This document shows positions 51,128 through 63,396 of a stretch of DNA of 64,000 bases, piece after piece. Below the pieces are notes generated by a model, which searched no databases, had not been told where the DNA came from, and saw nothing but the letters and a program-made list of their open reading frames with translations. The DNA is taken from the NCBI GenBank assembly GCA_029224185.1, contig CM055191.1, positions 16,195,260 through 16,259,259 on the forward strand, in the 5' to 3' direction. Made by a program: the position numbers and the translations under genes. The DNA is from Karalla daura. Taxonomy: Eukaryota; Chordata; Actinopteri; Chaetodontiformes; Leiognathidae. Within the stretch, counting starts at the first letter, position 1; every line of letters starts with the position of its first letter.

Positions 51128-51128
<1 letters not shown>

Positions 51129-51162
<34 letters not shown>

Positions 51163-51192
51163 GCCCCACAGAGGCCCCACACACACACACGC
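51129..51192. repeat. (AT)n(AG)n tract with 11 bp tandem duplication and CA run
   Basis: About nine AT units, then seven AG units, then two copies of 'gaggccccaca', then a CA run. All junctions are seamless. Confidence 0.92.
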
Positions 51193-51677
51193 AATAAACA
51201 TACTGTAATCATGCCTTACATTATGGCAGAAAGAGGTAAACAGATGCATTGTCATTTACATTTTGTACTTGATAGAACACTGACACTGGGAGGTAAATAT
51301 TTCCAAGGAAACTAGCAATCAAACAGTAATTAATGTTTTTTTTTTTCAAAGTAATGTTCAAAGCATTCCTGACAATACTCAAACAAATCAATACAATAAG
51401 TAATGTTGAAAGCTATGATCTCTGAACAAACAGGAACAAATGGAAACTACCACCTGACAAATCAGATGTCTTCTCGATTTACCTTTTAATTCTACTTTGT
51501 TATTCAGCTCATTGTCTTTTTATCTGAAGCATGCACACACTTGCGCGCACGGCCGCACACACACACACACTTCGTCTCCTGTGTTCGCTGTTTCTCTGGA
51601 CTCCTGAGATAGGATGACCCTCCTAGTGTGTAACAATGTGTGTTTGCACTAACAACACCTCTGGGAGGTTGTGAGTC

Positions 51678-51736
51678 TGTGTGTGTGTGTGTGTGTGTGT
51701 GATGTATGATGGGATGTGTGTGCGTGTGTGTGTGTG

Positions 51737-51767
<31 letters not shown>
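51678..51767. repeat. Two (GT)n microsatellites
   Basis: GT tracts at 51,678-51,701 and 51,715-51,767 separated by 'gatgtatgatgggat'. Confidence 0.95.
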
Positions 51768-51772
<5 letters not shown>

Positions 51773-52879
51773 TGCATCTCTTGGGGTACCCCAGCTGAAG
51801 CCAGCTGTATATCACAGCACTCTCCCATGTGTAACTTCAAAGTCGCAGCACACTCGGTTCAGGCTATTTATGACACAGTCACAGGAAGGACACATGTGTT
51901 TATGCTGGGCTTTGTGAAACAAAACCTGGACATATATAAAAATACTATTCACCTTCCTACTATCTTGCTGTTCTTCTTTCAAGGATACCATGTCAGTAAG
52001 TTTTTTCAGTGACTTCTGGATCTGAGAGGACTGCAGAGAAGTCTCTCCAGTCCTGGCCAGCAGAGGCATATGAGCCACGTGTCCTTCACACAACTTACAT
52101 CTGAGCTCACGATTGAAGAGTAGAGAATCTGACTCTATTCATTGTGCTCCAACTTTTTTTTACACTTTTGACCGGAAACTTTTGGACAGTCAAGGCTTGG
52201 GAGAGGAGATGAACAAAACAGAGGATGAAAGAAACGGAATATGTGGAGGAAAGAACAGTGATATGTAAATAATCATAAAGCAAGGGGTTTTGCTGCAGAA
52301 CAGACTATTTCGTCAACCACACTGATGCAGTTTCCCAGGTAGTGACAGGAGTCGCAGAGCATTACTTCATCTTCTGCTTTGTTTATATTCCTCTTTCTAC
52401 AGTTTGTTTCTTCTTATGATGTCCAGACCAGTCAGTGTTTTGACCTGTGGGCAAGCTTTGGAGCTTCTTTTGTTTGTTCTGTTCGAGTTATGCACAAGGT
52501 TTCACATCCACATATGTACCTGCTCCTCATGAGACACAGCCAGCCTGTTTCAGGTTTTTTAACAGAAATGCAACAAGCACAGTGAAGAAGAAGCTGCAGA
52601 GTAAACAAATGAGGACAGCAGATAATTTGAAACATATAAATAGTTTTTGTTAGACATGACTACCACACAGCACAATGAATGTCATAAAAACTTAAATTTC
52701 ACATAAGCATAATGGTGATGATATCATTAAGGCTGTCTTGAGCAGAGTTTTTGTAAATTCAGATTTGGAAAGACTTATGCTGCCACTCAGCTCATGTTGT
52801 CTAATTTTTAAGCTGTAATGGTGCTACTTTTATCCACAAAGTGACTTAAGCACGCTGTTTGGGCTGAGTTCAAACTACA

Positions 52880-53024
52880 GCAACATCTATGCATTTATCC
52901 ATGCATTATCTCACGGTTTGCACCCTACCAATGTGACAAGGGTCTGCGTCTGCTGGAACCTGTCCTAGTGCACAGGGGGTGAGGGCAGAGGACACTATGG
53001 ACTCAGCCACCAGTCCATTGCACG

Positions 53025-53097
<73 letters not shown>

Positions 53098-53228
53098 GGC
53101 AATTTAGAGTCCCAGAATGGCCAAAACATCCATGTCAGACTGTGGGAGAAAACCCACAAAGACATGGGGAACACATGCAAGCTCCATGCTGAAAGACGCT
53201 GAAAGGCTCCCAAACTCTGAACCACACA
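52880..53228 (-). repeat. Dispersed teleost repeat, copy 7, with internal CA expansion
   Basis: On the minus strand the copy reads 'ggttcagagtttggg', 'catggagcttgcatgtg', 'tgtgggttttctcccacag', 'actctaaattgcccc', then a long TG tract, then 'caatggactggtgg' and 'gataatgcatgg'. All body blocks of the family are present in order. The 70 bp dinucleotide tract sits between the 'aaattgcccc' and 'gactgg' blocks, where other copies have a few TG steps. Confidence 0.75.
53026..53095. repeat. (CA)n microsatellite inside dispersed repeat
   Basis: About 34 CA units interrupt dispersed-repeat copy 7 at its internal TG-rich site. Confidence 0.98.
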
Positions 53229-54136
53229 TCTATGGGAAGTTTAATTTCTTCTATTCTAAAAAAGAAAAAAAACAAAAACGTTCTTTTACACAGTGTAAAA
53301 ATTTTGAATCTTAAGCTTTTTAATTTCAGCATTTGGCCAGTGATTAACCTCAGTTTGAAAACTCAAACTGATGTCTCAAAAATCTACCCTGTATTGTCAA
53401 TCATGCTAGCCAGCCACCTAGACCTCTTCCCTTTACTGACTGAAAAAAATATTCTCACTGTACATAATCCAGGCAGCAATTATGTTTACCTCAGACTGTA
53501 CCTGGCAAAACAAATTTGCAGTACATAAACAGTTTCTAGGAGACGAATGTGAATTTGATACAAGCACCTGCTGGCAGCCAGTGGGGTGGTTGCTGCATGA
53601 CATTAGAGGATTTTAGGATGTTAAAAACAAACTGACTGAGGGGAAATTGCAGTGGTCACACAGAATGATTTTTCATTTTAAGCACTCCAGTAATATAGCA
53701 CTCTCATTTTTCTCATAAATAACATTTCCTTTTTTACATAAGCTCTAGCACATTCATTGTAATAGCATTTGCAAAACTCTAAAATCTTACACACTAGTCT
53801 CGAGCTCTCACATTCACTCCCCCTCCCACCCTCTGTCTCTCCTTCTGTCTGTTCCTGTGTGACAGAGTCAGTAACACCACAGCAGGAGGTGAAAGAGGGA
53901 GAGCTGGAGGCAGGAAGAGAGAGGTGGAGGGAGAGGGTGCAAAAGTGCAGCGCAGAATCACAGCCGAAGAGAGCAATGCAGAAATGTGTGACATGGCAAA
54001 AAGGAAGGGAAAAATTGTTTGCCTGCTTGTGTCTGTATGCGCGACAGGGTGTGAGTCCATTCCAATAACTACATGCATGTGTTTGAGTCATTGTATGAAA
54101 ATGTCTCTGTGTTTATTTGAGATTTTTTCTTTGTGT

Positions 54137-54190
<54 letters not shown>

Positions 54191-56182
54191 TGTGTGGGCA
54201 CACTAAGCGGGGTGCCAGGCAGCAGCAGCTGGGAAGGCCTTCCTCTGTTCTCCTGTCATCAATAAATGATCAGAGTGGGCCATCTGGAGAGAGGGAACCA
54301 CCAACCACCAGGACCTGGCAGAGAACGAAAGACAGGGAGACTGAGAGAGAGAGGGAAAGTGAGGAGAGATGGAGGGAGAAGTAGGTGAAAGAGGGCAATG
54401 GGACTGAGAAAGAAAAAAGAAGTGGGAAGGATACAATATTGGAAATTATCTTTGTATGAAATGCAGTTGGAAATTCTAGGTTGCCTAATCAACCAGTCTT
54501 TTCCAATGCAGCATAAGATTTGGATTTTTAGTAAAACACATTAAATACATTATTATAATAAAAGAATAAGAGATAATAAACTAAATGAGCTGTTTTTAAA
54601 AGTGTATGTGAATTGGCTGTATTATTTAAAGAAAACAAAGAAACACTTAGGGCCTCACAGTTGACAAAAAGAGAGACAAGGATTGGGGCAAACAACTGCA
54701 AACAGAGGGGAGGAAGAGAGGAAATGCAGAGATGAAGACAGGGAAGACAGGATACAGCGAGGTGTCAGGAAACGCTCAGGGCAACATCCTGATGTTCCAC
54801 CTTAAGGCACACATGCACATATACATACACACACATACAGAGATACACACAGTTATTTAGACTTGTCCTATTTCCTGAGCAAAAAAAGAACAAAACTATG
54901 AAAGAGCGTTTGAAGTGTTTAAATTACACATTACACGTATGTATTTAAATAAGAGATTCTGTGTAGAGCTATAGTCAATTCATTAGTACATTTCTTGTTA
55001 CCACATTCTTCTAATGGCATCTGATGCTGCTTCTGCAAATTATTTTATTTATGGTTCAAAGCGCATTATACTACTTTAAGCTATGTGGAAGACAGTAATG
55101 TGGATTTTGTTTAGTCCCAAAGAGACAGCTCAGATACGAAATAATAATTCTCACTACAGCCAAGGGGTGGAATCAGATTTTAATGTAGCTCCAGAATATG
55201 TATTTGATTCTTTTAATACTCAGATTGTTGCTATCCAGTCATTATATCATTAAATCCTTCATATGGCTTTCTACATTCTTCTTCAGGGTCATTGGGCAGC
55301 AGCTGGTGATGCCAAAACACACTGAGGATGAAGGGAAACACATTCATGCAAATTCACACCTGTAGGCAGTTTGCAGCCTTCAGTTCACCTGACCTGCATT
55401 TCTGTGGACGGTTAGAGGACACCGGAGCACCTGAAGGTAACCCAGGCAAACAAAACGATGCCGCTGTCTGTGCAATGCCATTTCCTGTGCAGCCTCTGGT
55501 GTCTTGCAGATAATCTGAACCATGTCCAGCTATCAGCAACCGATTTCAGCGAGCCCTGGGCCCACCTTCCCCTGTCTCTCCACAACCGGCATTCTACCTG
55601 AAGTCTTTTTAAACCCCCATCTCTTCCCTTAAGCTTTTATTGTCACAAAACATGTTCTGAATGACAAATATTCTCAGTGACTCCTTCACACCAAACAGGA
55701 CATAAAAGCTCCCTAACGAGGATCCTCCTGCAGGAAGGAAACAAACTTCCAATGTCGCCACTGCCATGAAAACGGGAATGTTTTTCAAATGTAAATTGCG
55801 TATTTATCCTCACGGGTTACTAAGCCAAAATACTTATCTTTTTTCTTTTTATTCAAGGACGAGTTTTTTTATATTCAAGTCATCTTTTTTGTGTTTTCTG
55901 ATTATTTGTGAGAGTCGAACATGTCAAATACATTCACTAATAATGAGTAATTTATTTTGCAGCGAAAACATTATTTTGTGACACATTGAGAGGTGATTCT
56001 TTGTTTGTTAATGACGCCTCTTTATATTCTTTTGATTTTAAAAAATGTCTGTCTTTTTCTGCGCTGCTTATAAAGACAAGTTCTGGCAATATCTTATACA
56101 ATGACAGCGATGGAGCTACTGATTTCTCACTGTCGTGTGTGTATTTCTGAATACAAAACTGTAGCACTGAAAGATGTCTTTG
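53229..56182. other. Unique DNA with GA-rich patches, no gene seen
   Basis: Purine-rich patches flank the GT tract at 54.1 kb. 55,330-55,560 is slightly GC-richer and open on both strands but has no convincing splice pair. Confidence 0.4.
54132..54188. repeat. (GT)n microsatellite
   Basis: About 28 GT units with one TATG step. Purine-rich GA sequence flanks it at 53,880-53,940 and 54,340-54,420. Confidence 0.97.
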
Positions 56183-56338
56183 TCCATCCATTATCTAACC
56201 TGCTTTAAAACCACTTATGTTGTGACTTTCTGCTGAAGCCGTCATGCAGTGGGATAACATGCAAACTCCACACAGAAAAGGATTTGAACCGGCGACTTTT
56301 TTGGTTTCAACAAACCACCATGTCAACCCTGGTGTGTT
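56183..56338 (-). repeat. Dispersed teleost repeat with tRNA-like head, copy 8
   Basis: The minus strand reads 'catggtggtttgttg', 'cggttcaaatccttt', 'tgtgtggagtttgcatg', then 'gataatggatgga'. The middle of the body is deleted, but head, B-box region and tail are all there. Confidence 0.65.
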
Positions 56339-58780
56339 TGTATTCTCTGAATATAAATGACATGTGGCCAGTATCACTAATAATTTTTTGCGCAGAGGAT
56401 TATTTGAAAGAACTCATTAGCTCAATCAAAGTAGCAGGGTGTCGGCTTGTATGATCCATCCTTGGTTTTCACATGCCGTTTGTAAATGCGTCGTAAATGT
56501 TTCATCCATATCTTTCTATCTGTAAGAAATTGCTTAGCCTAAGGTATAAAAACGATAGAAACATGAACACCAGCAACATCAAAGTGTATAATTTCTCATG
56601 CTAAAGATAGTTATTTATCAAGGAATAGTAGAGGTGGTTTATATTTATCAGCTTTAAGCTCCTGCAGTGATATTTAATGTATGTGTGCGTACATGTGTAT
56701 AATGCAAGGCCACCAGGTGGGATGCTATGCGATGAAATGTTGTGACAGTTAGCAGAGCACTCACTGGAAAGGCTCGATCTCACCTCCATAGCAGCACAAC
56801 CATATTTGTCAGTGGCCTCATATTTTTGGGGTTCAGTAGTTCAATGTATGCTGGTAGAGCATGACACATATTGAGCAAACTGCATCTTTTACAGTAGATT
56901 AACTTCAGAGTCTTTTAAATCTTTCTCACTATTTTTTCCCCTCACACTCTGCTATTATCCAATTCATGGTTAGCAGCTTAATGCATTGCAGGCAACTGAG
57001 ATAGTGAACTGCTTTCAGGAAATAGATCTGAGGAGCCCAAGGGAGTGATTAAATTATGACAGTTCAAGGTGAGATGGTTTGGGACACACTGTAGCCAAAT
57101 GCTTAACAGGTGCAAATGCATCGTTCGCACAAGGCACCTCAATGTAATCGTTCCTGTAAGTCAAGATGCACAAGTCATATAGTCCTGAGAACCATGATGA
57201 TACCCTTCATCTGCTTCCTGACCAGTCACTGACGTATATTGTCAATGAAAACATATAGATGATCAAAGTTTTAGTCTTGCTACCAATGGATATCATTCAT
57301 GTCTTTGTTTTATTTTTACAATTAAACCGGCCACAGTCCCAGGTGATTTTTCTGATGGCTTTGCAAAAAAAAAATTAAAAAGGAGCGGCAAAACAAGTTG
57401 CACTGAATCTCATCTAGATTGTATTTGAACATAGGATATTTTAAAGGGCTGCTGTAAATGGTGGCGATCACTCACGGCTCGTAGCTTTTAACCTGAAAGC
57501 TTAAAACTACGTAGAACAATTTTGACAATGAATAAATAATGATATTCTGCACTAACAGGTTTAAAAATACATGGCTATTATTATTGGTGCAGATAAAGCA
57601 CAGAATAAAATCTATTCTGATCTTTCTTGTAAACCGTAAGCAGCCGTGCCTTTTTCTTTATTGAGGGATTATTCTACGCCTGCTTTGTGAGATGTGTTTA
57701 GCTTCATTAAACAAATGATTAAAGTCATAAATTCATGTGTATATTACATTAACACACCATATTGTATATTATATTGCCCATTGTGGTGCTATTTTATCTC
57801 TTACATATGCACACTATGTTATTTAATGTAAGTCACGGTTCTAGCAAATTATTATACTTTAACACTGAACTCTGGATATTTGCTCCTTGAATTATCTTTT
57901 TAACATGATAATTTTATAGAAAGCTACCTTTTAGCCTAGGGTCAAACACTAAATTAAGAATTCATATTAAACATCCTGCAGCTATACTTACCAATGAACC
58001 ACTGTCTGATTGCGTGTCTCCATGCTTGTATGTGTACATGTATGCCTAAATGCAGCCCTAATTTGAATATGCATGGTCATTTCAGATTTAATTTGCCTCA
58101 CCGTGTCACTAATTTGTGCTCCAATAAATAACTGATGCCCCTGGCCATATAACCTTGCCATCCTTAGGTTCTAAATAAACTCTCATAATCCTTAGTTGCT
58201 AAGAATGTGTGCAATGATAAGTCATTTTTATCCAATTAACCTATTAGTGGCTATAATGGAAAAAACTAAGTATAGGTGAGCTGTTCAGCACGCAACAAGC
58301 AATTACAAAGAGATTATATCAAACGTGCACAAAGTTGGAGAATCAAGTGTGGCCATTCGTCTCAGGTCTGGTAATCCTATTATGTTGAGTCCTAAAAAGG
58401 TAAATAGAGTAAAAGGGAGGCAGTAGAAAGATTAAGTGGTCAATGTATTACTACACCTGCTGCCAATGGGCAGACTTAAAAAAAAATAGAGCAACTGCTT
58501 CAAAACACTGAAAAACAGTTTACACAGTTCATGCTTGGTCAGTGGCATTAGCATACAGTATATTTCCTGTCAGTTCAGATCAACAAATCATTTTAGTCTG
58601 TATTGCCTCTCAGACATTTTAAATGGGCTTTGCTTTTTGGGCAACTCATGTCTTCTTTAGGGGCTTGGATTTTGGCAGTGTTGGATACTGATAAGCAAAG
58701 GAAGGCTTTTTTGAGATCGTATACTATGCAGGCACTTCCACTGCAACTACTGTATGACTGTTTCAAAACTATTTAGAGCT
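56339..58780. other. AT-rich unique DNA, possible conserved noncoding sequence
   Basis: 58,040-58,270 is repeat-free and dense in AATTTG, TAAT and CCAATTAA words. It reads like deeply conserved vertebrate noncoding sequence, but that is impression only. No coding evidence. Confidence 0.3.
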
Positions 58781-58810
58781 GTGACTGACTGGCTGACTGA
58801 CTGACTGACA
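58781..58810. repeat. (CTGA)n tract
   Basis: Seven imperfect CTGA units immediately before dispersed-repeat copy 9. Confidence 0.9.
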
Positions 58811-58823
58811 GATTGGAGACTTG

Positions 58824-58910
58824 CTGCTTAGCCCTGTCACCTCAGTTCAAGGACGACCTGGGTTTGACCCTGGGTAGGACCAATGGCCGTTCTGTGTTGA
58901 AGCTGATGAT
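58824..58910 (+). repeat. Dispersed teleost repeat, copy 9 (short)
   Basis: The phrases 'tagccctgtcacctcag', 'gacgacctgggtttgac' and 'ccgttctgtgttga' correspond to the region from the A-box end to the block after the B box. Only about 85 bp are recognisable. Confidence 0.45.
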
Positions 58911-61900
58911 CAGTACTTTAGTGAAGTAAGTAATTTTTGTCTATATATTGAATCTTTTCTTGAAACTATGTACTTAATCACTTTTGCATGTCTTAAGCCT
59001 ATTTCCCATCTAAAGTCTAAACATGACTCAATGTTATGATGGACCAAATAATTTCAGTGTTTAAGACTTGTCAGATCAACCTTTCATTCAAATGTCTTTG
59101 TTTGAACTAGATACTAACCACTGTGTTGAACGATACAGTATGTAACATGCACTTTATTGTCTACTATACATGGATTTACAGTGGTCACAAATAATCTCAA
59201 ACTTCAAACATATGACATAATTAAATGTTGACATTTAAACAATCTTTGTGTAATTAGCACAGCAAACACAGCTGCATTGCTAAAGCAACTTGGCTCCATA
59301 TTTCACAATAATTGTGCTGTGTTGCATATTACACATTACGGTAAATTATAGCATCCATAAATAAAAAACAGGACATTTCCTTAATATTAACGGGTGCATT
59401 GTCAACAGTAATTTGTTGTATTTCTAATCCATTGTGTTTTCAAATGGGAGTTAAATCATAGACAATGCACTGCAACACTCTGTTCTCAGTCTCGCTCTGG
59501 CCATCACTGTTAAGTACGAACATAGTAAATGTGTCAAATTTAAATTACATCACCTCATTTCATATTTCATGTATAGTTAGGTACTCTCTATTCACACGCA
59601 CACACACACGCACACAGAGTAATCTGTCACCCATCCAGGTACCAGCAATGACATGATGAATTGTCTTCATCCTTTAGTCTCCAGATTGGGTAATACAAAG
59701 ACAGACGTCTATTCACCGGGGATGAGCTTCCTATAATTTAATCCTCAGTGGCTACTTAACCTGTCAATGCTGCTCTGCTCCATGTGGGCAGAACACTGCA
59801 ACGGCCTCTAACCTTGTACTCAAGAATGAGAGGCGTCACACTGTTGGAAATTGCAATTCTCTTTCAACTACTGAGAATTGACACTATCTGGTTTTCCCAT
59901 TGGCTTTTCAAGATATTGCAAATCAATGACATGTAAACAATGAGGTGTCGAGACCAGTGTATTTATTTACATTACAATGATTGAGACTGACTATAAATCC
60001 TGCATTCTGATATATAAATAAATCAATTCATGAATGTAACAGCAACAAAAGTTTTCAAAAACACTGTTATAGTCTTTTAAATATGGAAGCAGGTCACTCC
60101 GTCAGAAATGTTTAAGGGATGATTAAGACAAAGTAAAATAAATAAGTGCAGGGCCACAAAACTGCATCAGTTGATGCAGGAAAAAATGAGGGGCGTATGT
60201 TTTATGTGATGTTTACAATGTTTATGCATGCATGTGCCATTGTCTGATATGCAAAGTAAACCATTGATGTTCCTGTTCTCACTATGAATCTCCCCCATCA
60301 TCCATCTCCCTTTGCATTCATCTCCTCATCCTCCTCCTCTACGTGTCTCTGATAAACACACTTCTGAAACACGCCATATGTACCAGCAGAGGATCCTGCC
60401 ATGGCATATACAGTCATAAATCTCCTCACAGCGGGAGGGCCCGGCGTAATGTATGTTTATTAGTGAGTGCATATCACCTCCATGATAAATTCATTATTTA
60501 CGTAAACCCGGTGACTCCTAAAACTATTCGTGAACTTCCTCAGCTTCGACATGTTTTCAGAAACTGTTTGAACAAAGCTGCAGTAACGGTATCATGTGTG
60601 TTTTATTTTTTTATTATTTATTTATTTTCCTTCTCTCACCTCACTGGTTGTGATCACTGACGGAGAGCGTCAGCTTTTTGGGTATTCACATGTGCGAGAG
60701 ACCACCTGCTGGGAGAGCTGCTGCCGACAGCTTCACACAAATGCGCACACATACACACACACACACACACTCACACACACACATCTTAGACTGTCTGTGA
60801 TGTAACCTCTACCCCTTCTTGTCAAGGAAAAGTATTTTATATAAATGTTTATGCAGGACAGAGAGGGTTACCGCCACCTTCTGTTTTTTAGTCTCTTTCA
60901 ACAGAAACTGAAATCCAGGACCTTTAGCGTAACTGCTTCATTTTGCGTCAGATGTTTATTTCAGTCCTGCGTGTTCTCATGGGTATTTGGCTGACTTTCA
61001 AAATAGTCTTTGATTAAATACATTTGAAATATTGCCTGGATATGACAATGGGTAACAGTGATTCCACATAAAAAGGCTAAATTCGTCACGATCAATAGAT
61101 GAACTTACTGTTAAAAAAAGAAAACCAATACCTTTACCTACTTTAGAAATGTCAGCCTCATTCAGCAAAAGTATAGGAAAAGTTTGGCTATGGAAGTCAC
61201 TAAGTATCAGCCCAGAGATCCAGGAGTCCATTCATGATGCGGACACTGTCTTTGACAAGCAAATCAGCATCTCAAGGTTGAAGCAGGTTTCCACGAGCTT
61301 GGCCATATTATTCATCAAAGCTATATTAAAGTGTCATTCTAGAAAGCATATAAGCTGCCAAAAAGACAAGCTGCCGCTGCTGTCCTTCATGCTCAAGAAA
61401 CTCTTTCACTCACACTTCATTTTCATGACAAGCAACTGGAGGTCAACACTGGACCCTTAGATCACTATTATCAGGTTCTGAGGACAATGGAGAAACTTTT
61501 TTTTAGCTGTATCTCCAGAGTCGTCATGCCATGTTGGAAGTTTAATATTATTACATGTAACAGCCCTCAGGGGGCCTGAAGCAGCTCCACAAGCGACACA
61601 CAGAGATGCACAGCATGTGACTATGGAGCAGTTATCATCGCCTTTTGTTGCATGTAATGCATGTATTGAGAACACAGGGGGTAATCTTCTCTCTGGAGGG
61701 AATCCTCTAGACAGGGAATAAAAGAATTAACATGCAGGTCAGCAGCTGCATACCGAGGAGAGACTCCATCCAGGAAGTTTGGATTATATGTAAATCGACA
61801 ATATGTTCCATGTTCTTTGTCTGGCAAACAGCAATGCCTCTTTGGTAGAGGATAATCTCCCACACAAATCAATGAATATATAAATCACTAACCATAAGTA

Positions 61901-62041
61901 ACCATAGGCATGAGATCCTGACCAGATTGAGAAACTGTCAATTTTAATGCCACATCAACATATGCTCATGCAGGGGATCCAGTTTGTCCCTGACCACTTG
62001 ATCTTTTCTCTGCAATGTAAATCTGTCATCCACATTTGCAG
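58911..62041. other. Unique DNA, one long unassigned open frame
   Basis: 60,343-60,660 is open for 105 codons on the plus strand from a GTG, with no recognised domain. 61,149-61,460 is open for about 100 codons, also unrecognised. Both are long for chance but lack splice or start support. Confidence 0.35.
60744..60783. repeat. (CA)n microsatellite
   Basis: CA tract with ATA and TCA interruptions. Confidence 0.92.
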
Positions 62042-62235
62042 AGGGTGACGCTGTGTGCATAGAACATGAGGATGACCATAGTTGCCACCATGAGTCATCC
62101 ATTGCAAAAGGACTCCCTCAGGAGGCTCACGCTTCTGGGCTAAATGATGCCATTATCGATAACAGGACTGTGAGGAGGCTTTCATACATGACAACATATA
62201 ATGTCATTAGAGGAAATCATCTTCATGAAACTTAA
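62042..62235 (+). other. Candidate terminal exon or chance open frame, 64 codons
   Basis: A good acceptor ('catccacatttgcag') precedes a frame that stays open from 62,042 to the TAA at 62,233. The peptide contains IEHEDDHSCHHESS, QEAHASGLNDAIIDN and RRLSYMTTYNVIRGNH. The His/Asp/Glu/Cys cluster is unusual, but no domain is recognised. The stop codon abuts the left edge of a dispersed repeat, so if the frame was once real it may have been cut by the insertion. An open frame of this length is expected a few times by chance in 64 kb. Confidence 0.25.
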
Positions 62236-62452
62236 GGCTGGCGGCACAGTGATTCGGTGGACAGCACAGTTGGCTCACAGCTAGAATGTCCTCGGTTTGA
62301 TCAACAGAGACTTTTAATTGCCCTAAGATGTGAGAGTGAATAGTGTGTGTGTGCCCTGGGATAGACTGGAAACATGTTTTGGGACGCCATGTGTCCTGGG
62401 TAGGTGTCAGCACACCCTGTGACACCAAAGCGGGTAATAATGGATGAAACCT
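62236..62452 (+). repeat. Dispersed teleost repeat with tRNA-like head, copy 10
   Basis: The copy starts 'ggctggcggcacagtg' and contains 'ttttaattgccctaag', a short TG run, 'gggatagactgg' and a tail 'gggtaataatggatgaa'. The left edge is sharp and abuts a TAA that closes a 64-codon open frame. A short (TG)6-like run is present at the same internal site that is greatly expanded in the copy at 53 kb. Confidence 0.7.
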
Positions 62453-62757
62453 AAGGTCTCGCAAAATGATATATGTATCTTTCTCTTATCTTATTGTATT
62501 TTATTTCTAAGTGATACCCTTTTAAATGTCATAGTCAGTTGAAAGCCTAGGACCACAGCCCCACAGTTATGCACATTCACTCTCAATCTGTTACAGTTAT
62601 CATACAGAACAGAAAAAGGTTTTATAACTATCATAGCTATCAAATGGAAGTCGGAGTAGGGCAAGCACACATTTCATTCCAATGCACAGAGATAATGTTT
62701 CAGACACAATCGCAGAGTCTGTGCATGTAAACATAGCCCTTGATGTAAATGAGGAAG

Positions 62758-62794
62758 AAATAAAAATAAAAATAAATAAATAAATAAATAAAAT
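62758..62794. repeat. (AAAT)n tract
   Basis: Two AAAAT units followed by about six AAAT units. Confidence 0.9.
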
Positions 62795-63161
62795 GTTCAT
62801 CTTTGCTATGGGCACATTTTTAATAACTAATCCTTAATTGTTTACAGTCCGTGTCTTTGATTTTCTTGACATTTAGCCGGCCGTCTCAAGCTTGATGGGG
62901 CATGAAGACAGAGTAACAAGCACAATAATTTCCCTATTTTTTCCTTCCCCTCCTCCCTTCTCGTCCTCCCTCCTCTTTCTTTCTAATTCTTTATTTGCGG
63001 CGTACATTCTCACTGTTAAATGGAATTATGATCAAAGAGTTTGTGGCTGCGTATTGTGTGTCCTTACGTTAGTCACACATCAGTGAGTTGAATTTTGATC
63101 TGCCTGGAGCGCTGCAGACTAAAATGCAAGGCAGACGGAGAGAGCACCAAGGAAGCGTGTG

Positions 63162-63201
63162 GCTGTGTGTGTGTGTGTGTGTGTGTGGGGGGGGGGGGGG
63201 G
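63162..63201. repeat. (GT)n followed by G15
   Basis: About 12 GT units end in an uninterrupted run of 15 G (63,187-63,201). Confidence 0.95.
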
Positions 63202-63330
63202 TTAAAGGGAGCAAAAATAGGAAACATGGCAAAGAGTGAAAACAATGTACTCTGGTGCCAGGATCTTTTTTTCATATATCACTGCCTCTCCCTAACTCTT
63301 TTTCTCTCCGTCTCCCTTGAAGCTTGTCAG

Positions 63331-63396
63331 TTAGAGCCTTGGCTGCCACCAAGGGAATTGGAGGATAGAAGATACGCGTGGATCTGTGGAAGAAGG
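63331..63396 (+). other. Candidate internal coding exon, 66 nt, phase 0-0
   Basis: A long pyrimidine tract and 'cttgaagcttgtcag' precede a 66 nt segment that reads LEPWLPPRELEDRRYAWICG plus two arginines and ends at 'AAGGGTAACA'. Length is a multiple of three. The tryptophan-rich peptide is not simple sequence, but no family is recognised. The donor is only moderate. Confidence 0.28.

Larger units (their letters stand above)
50593..52879. other. Unique DNA with microsatellites listed separately
   Basis: Apart from the simple tracts at 51.1 and 51.7 kb, nothing recognisable. 51,045-51,058 ('gccacctagaggtg') loosely resembles a CTCF half site. Confidence 0.4.

Noticed and set aside
53769..54091. 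Overlapping 99- to 137-codon frames on both strands
   Set aside because: They run through GA/CT-rich low-complexity DNA and show no domain.
55374..55436. Possible exon ending at GAAGGTAACC
   Set aside because: Acceptor tract is weak and the same interval is open on the other strand too.
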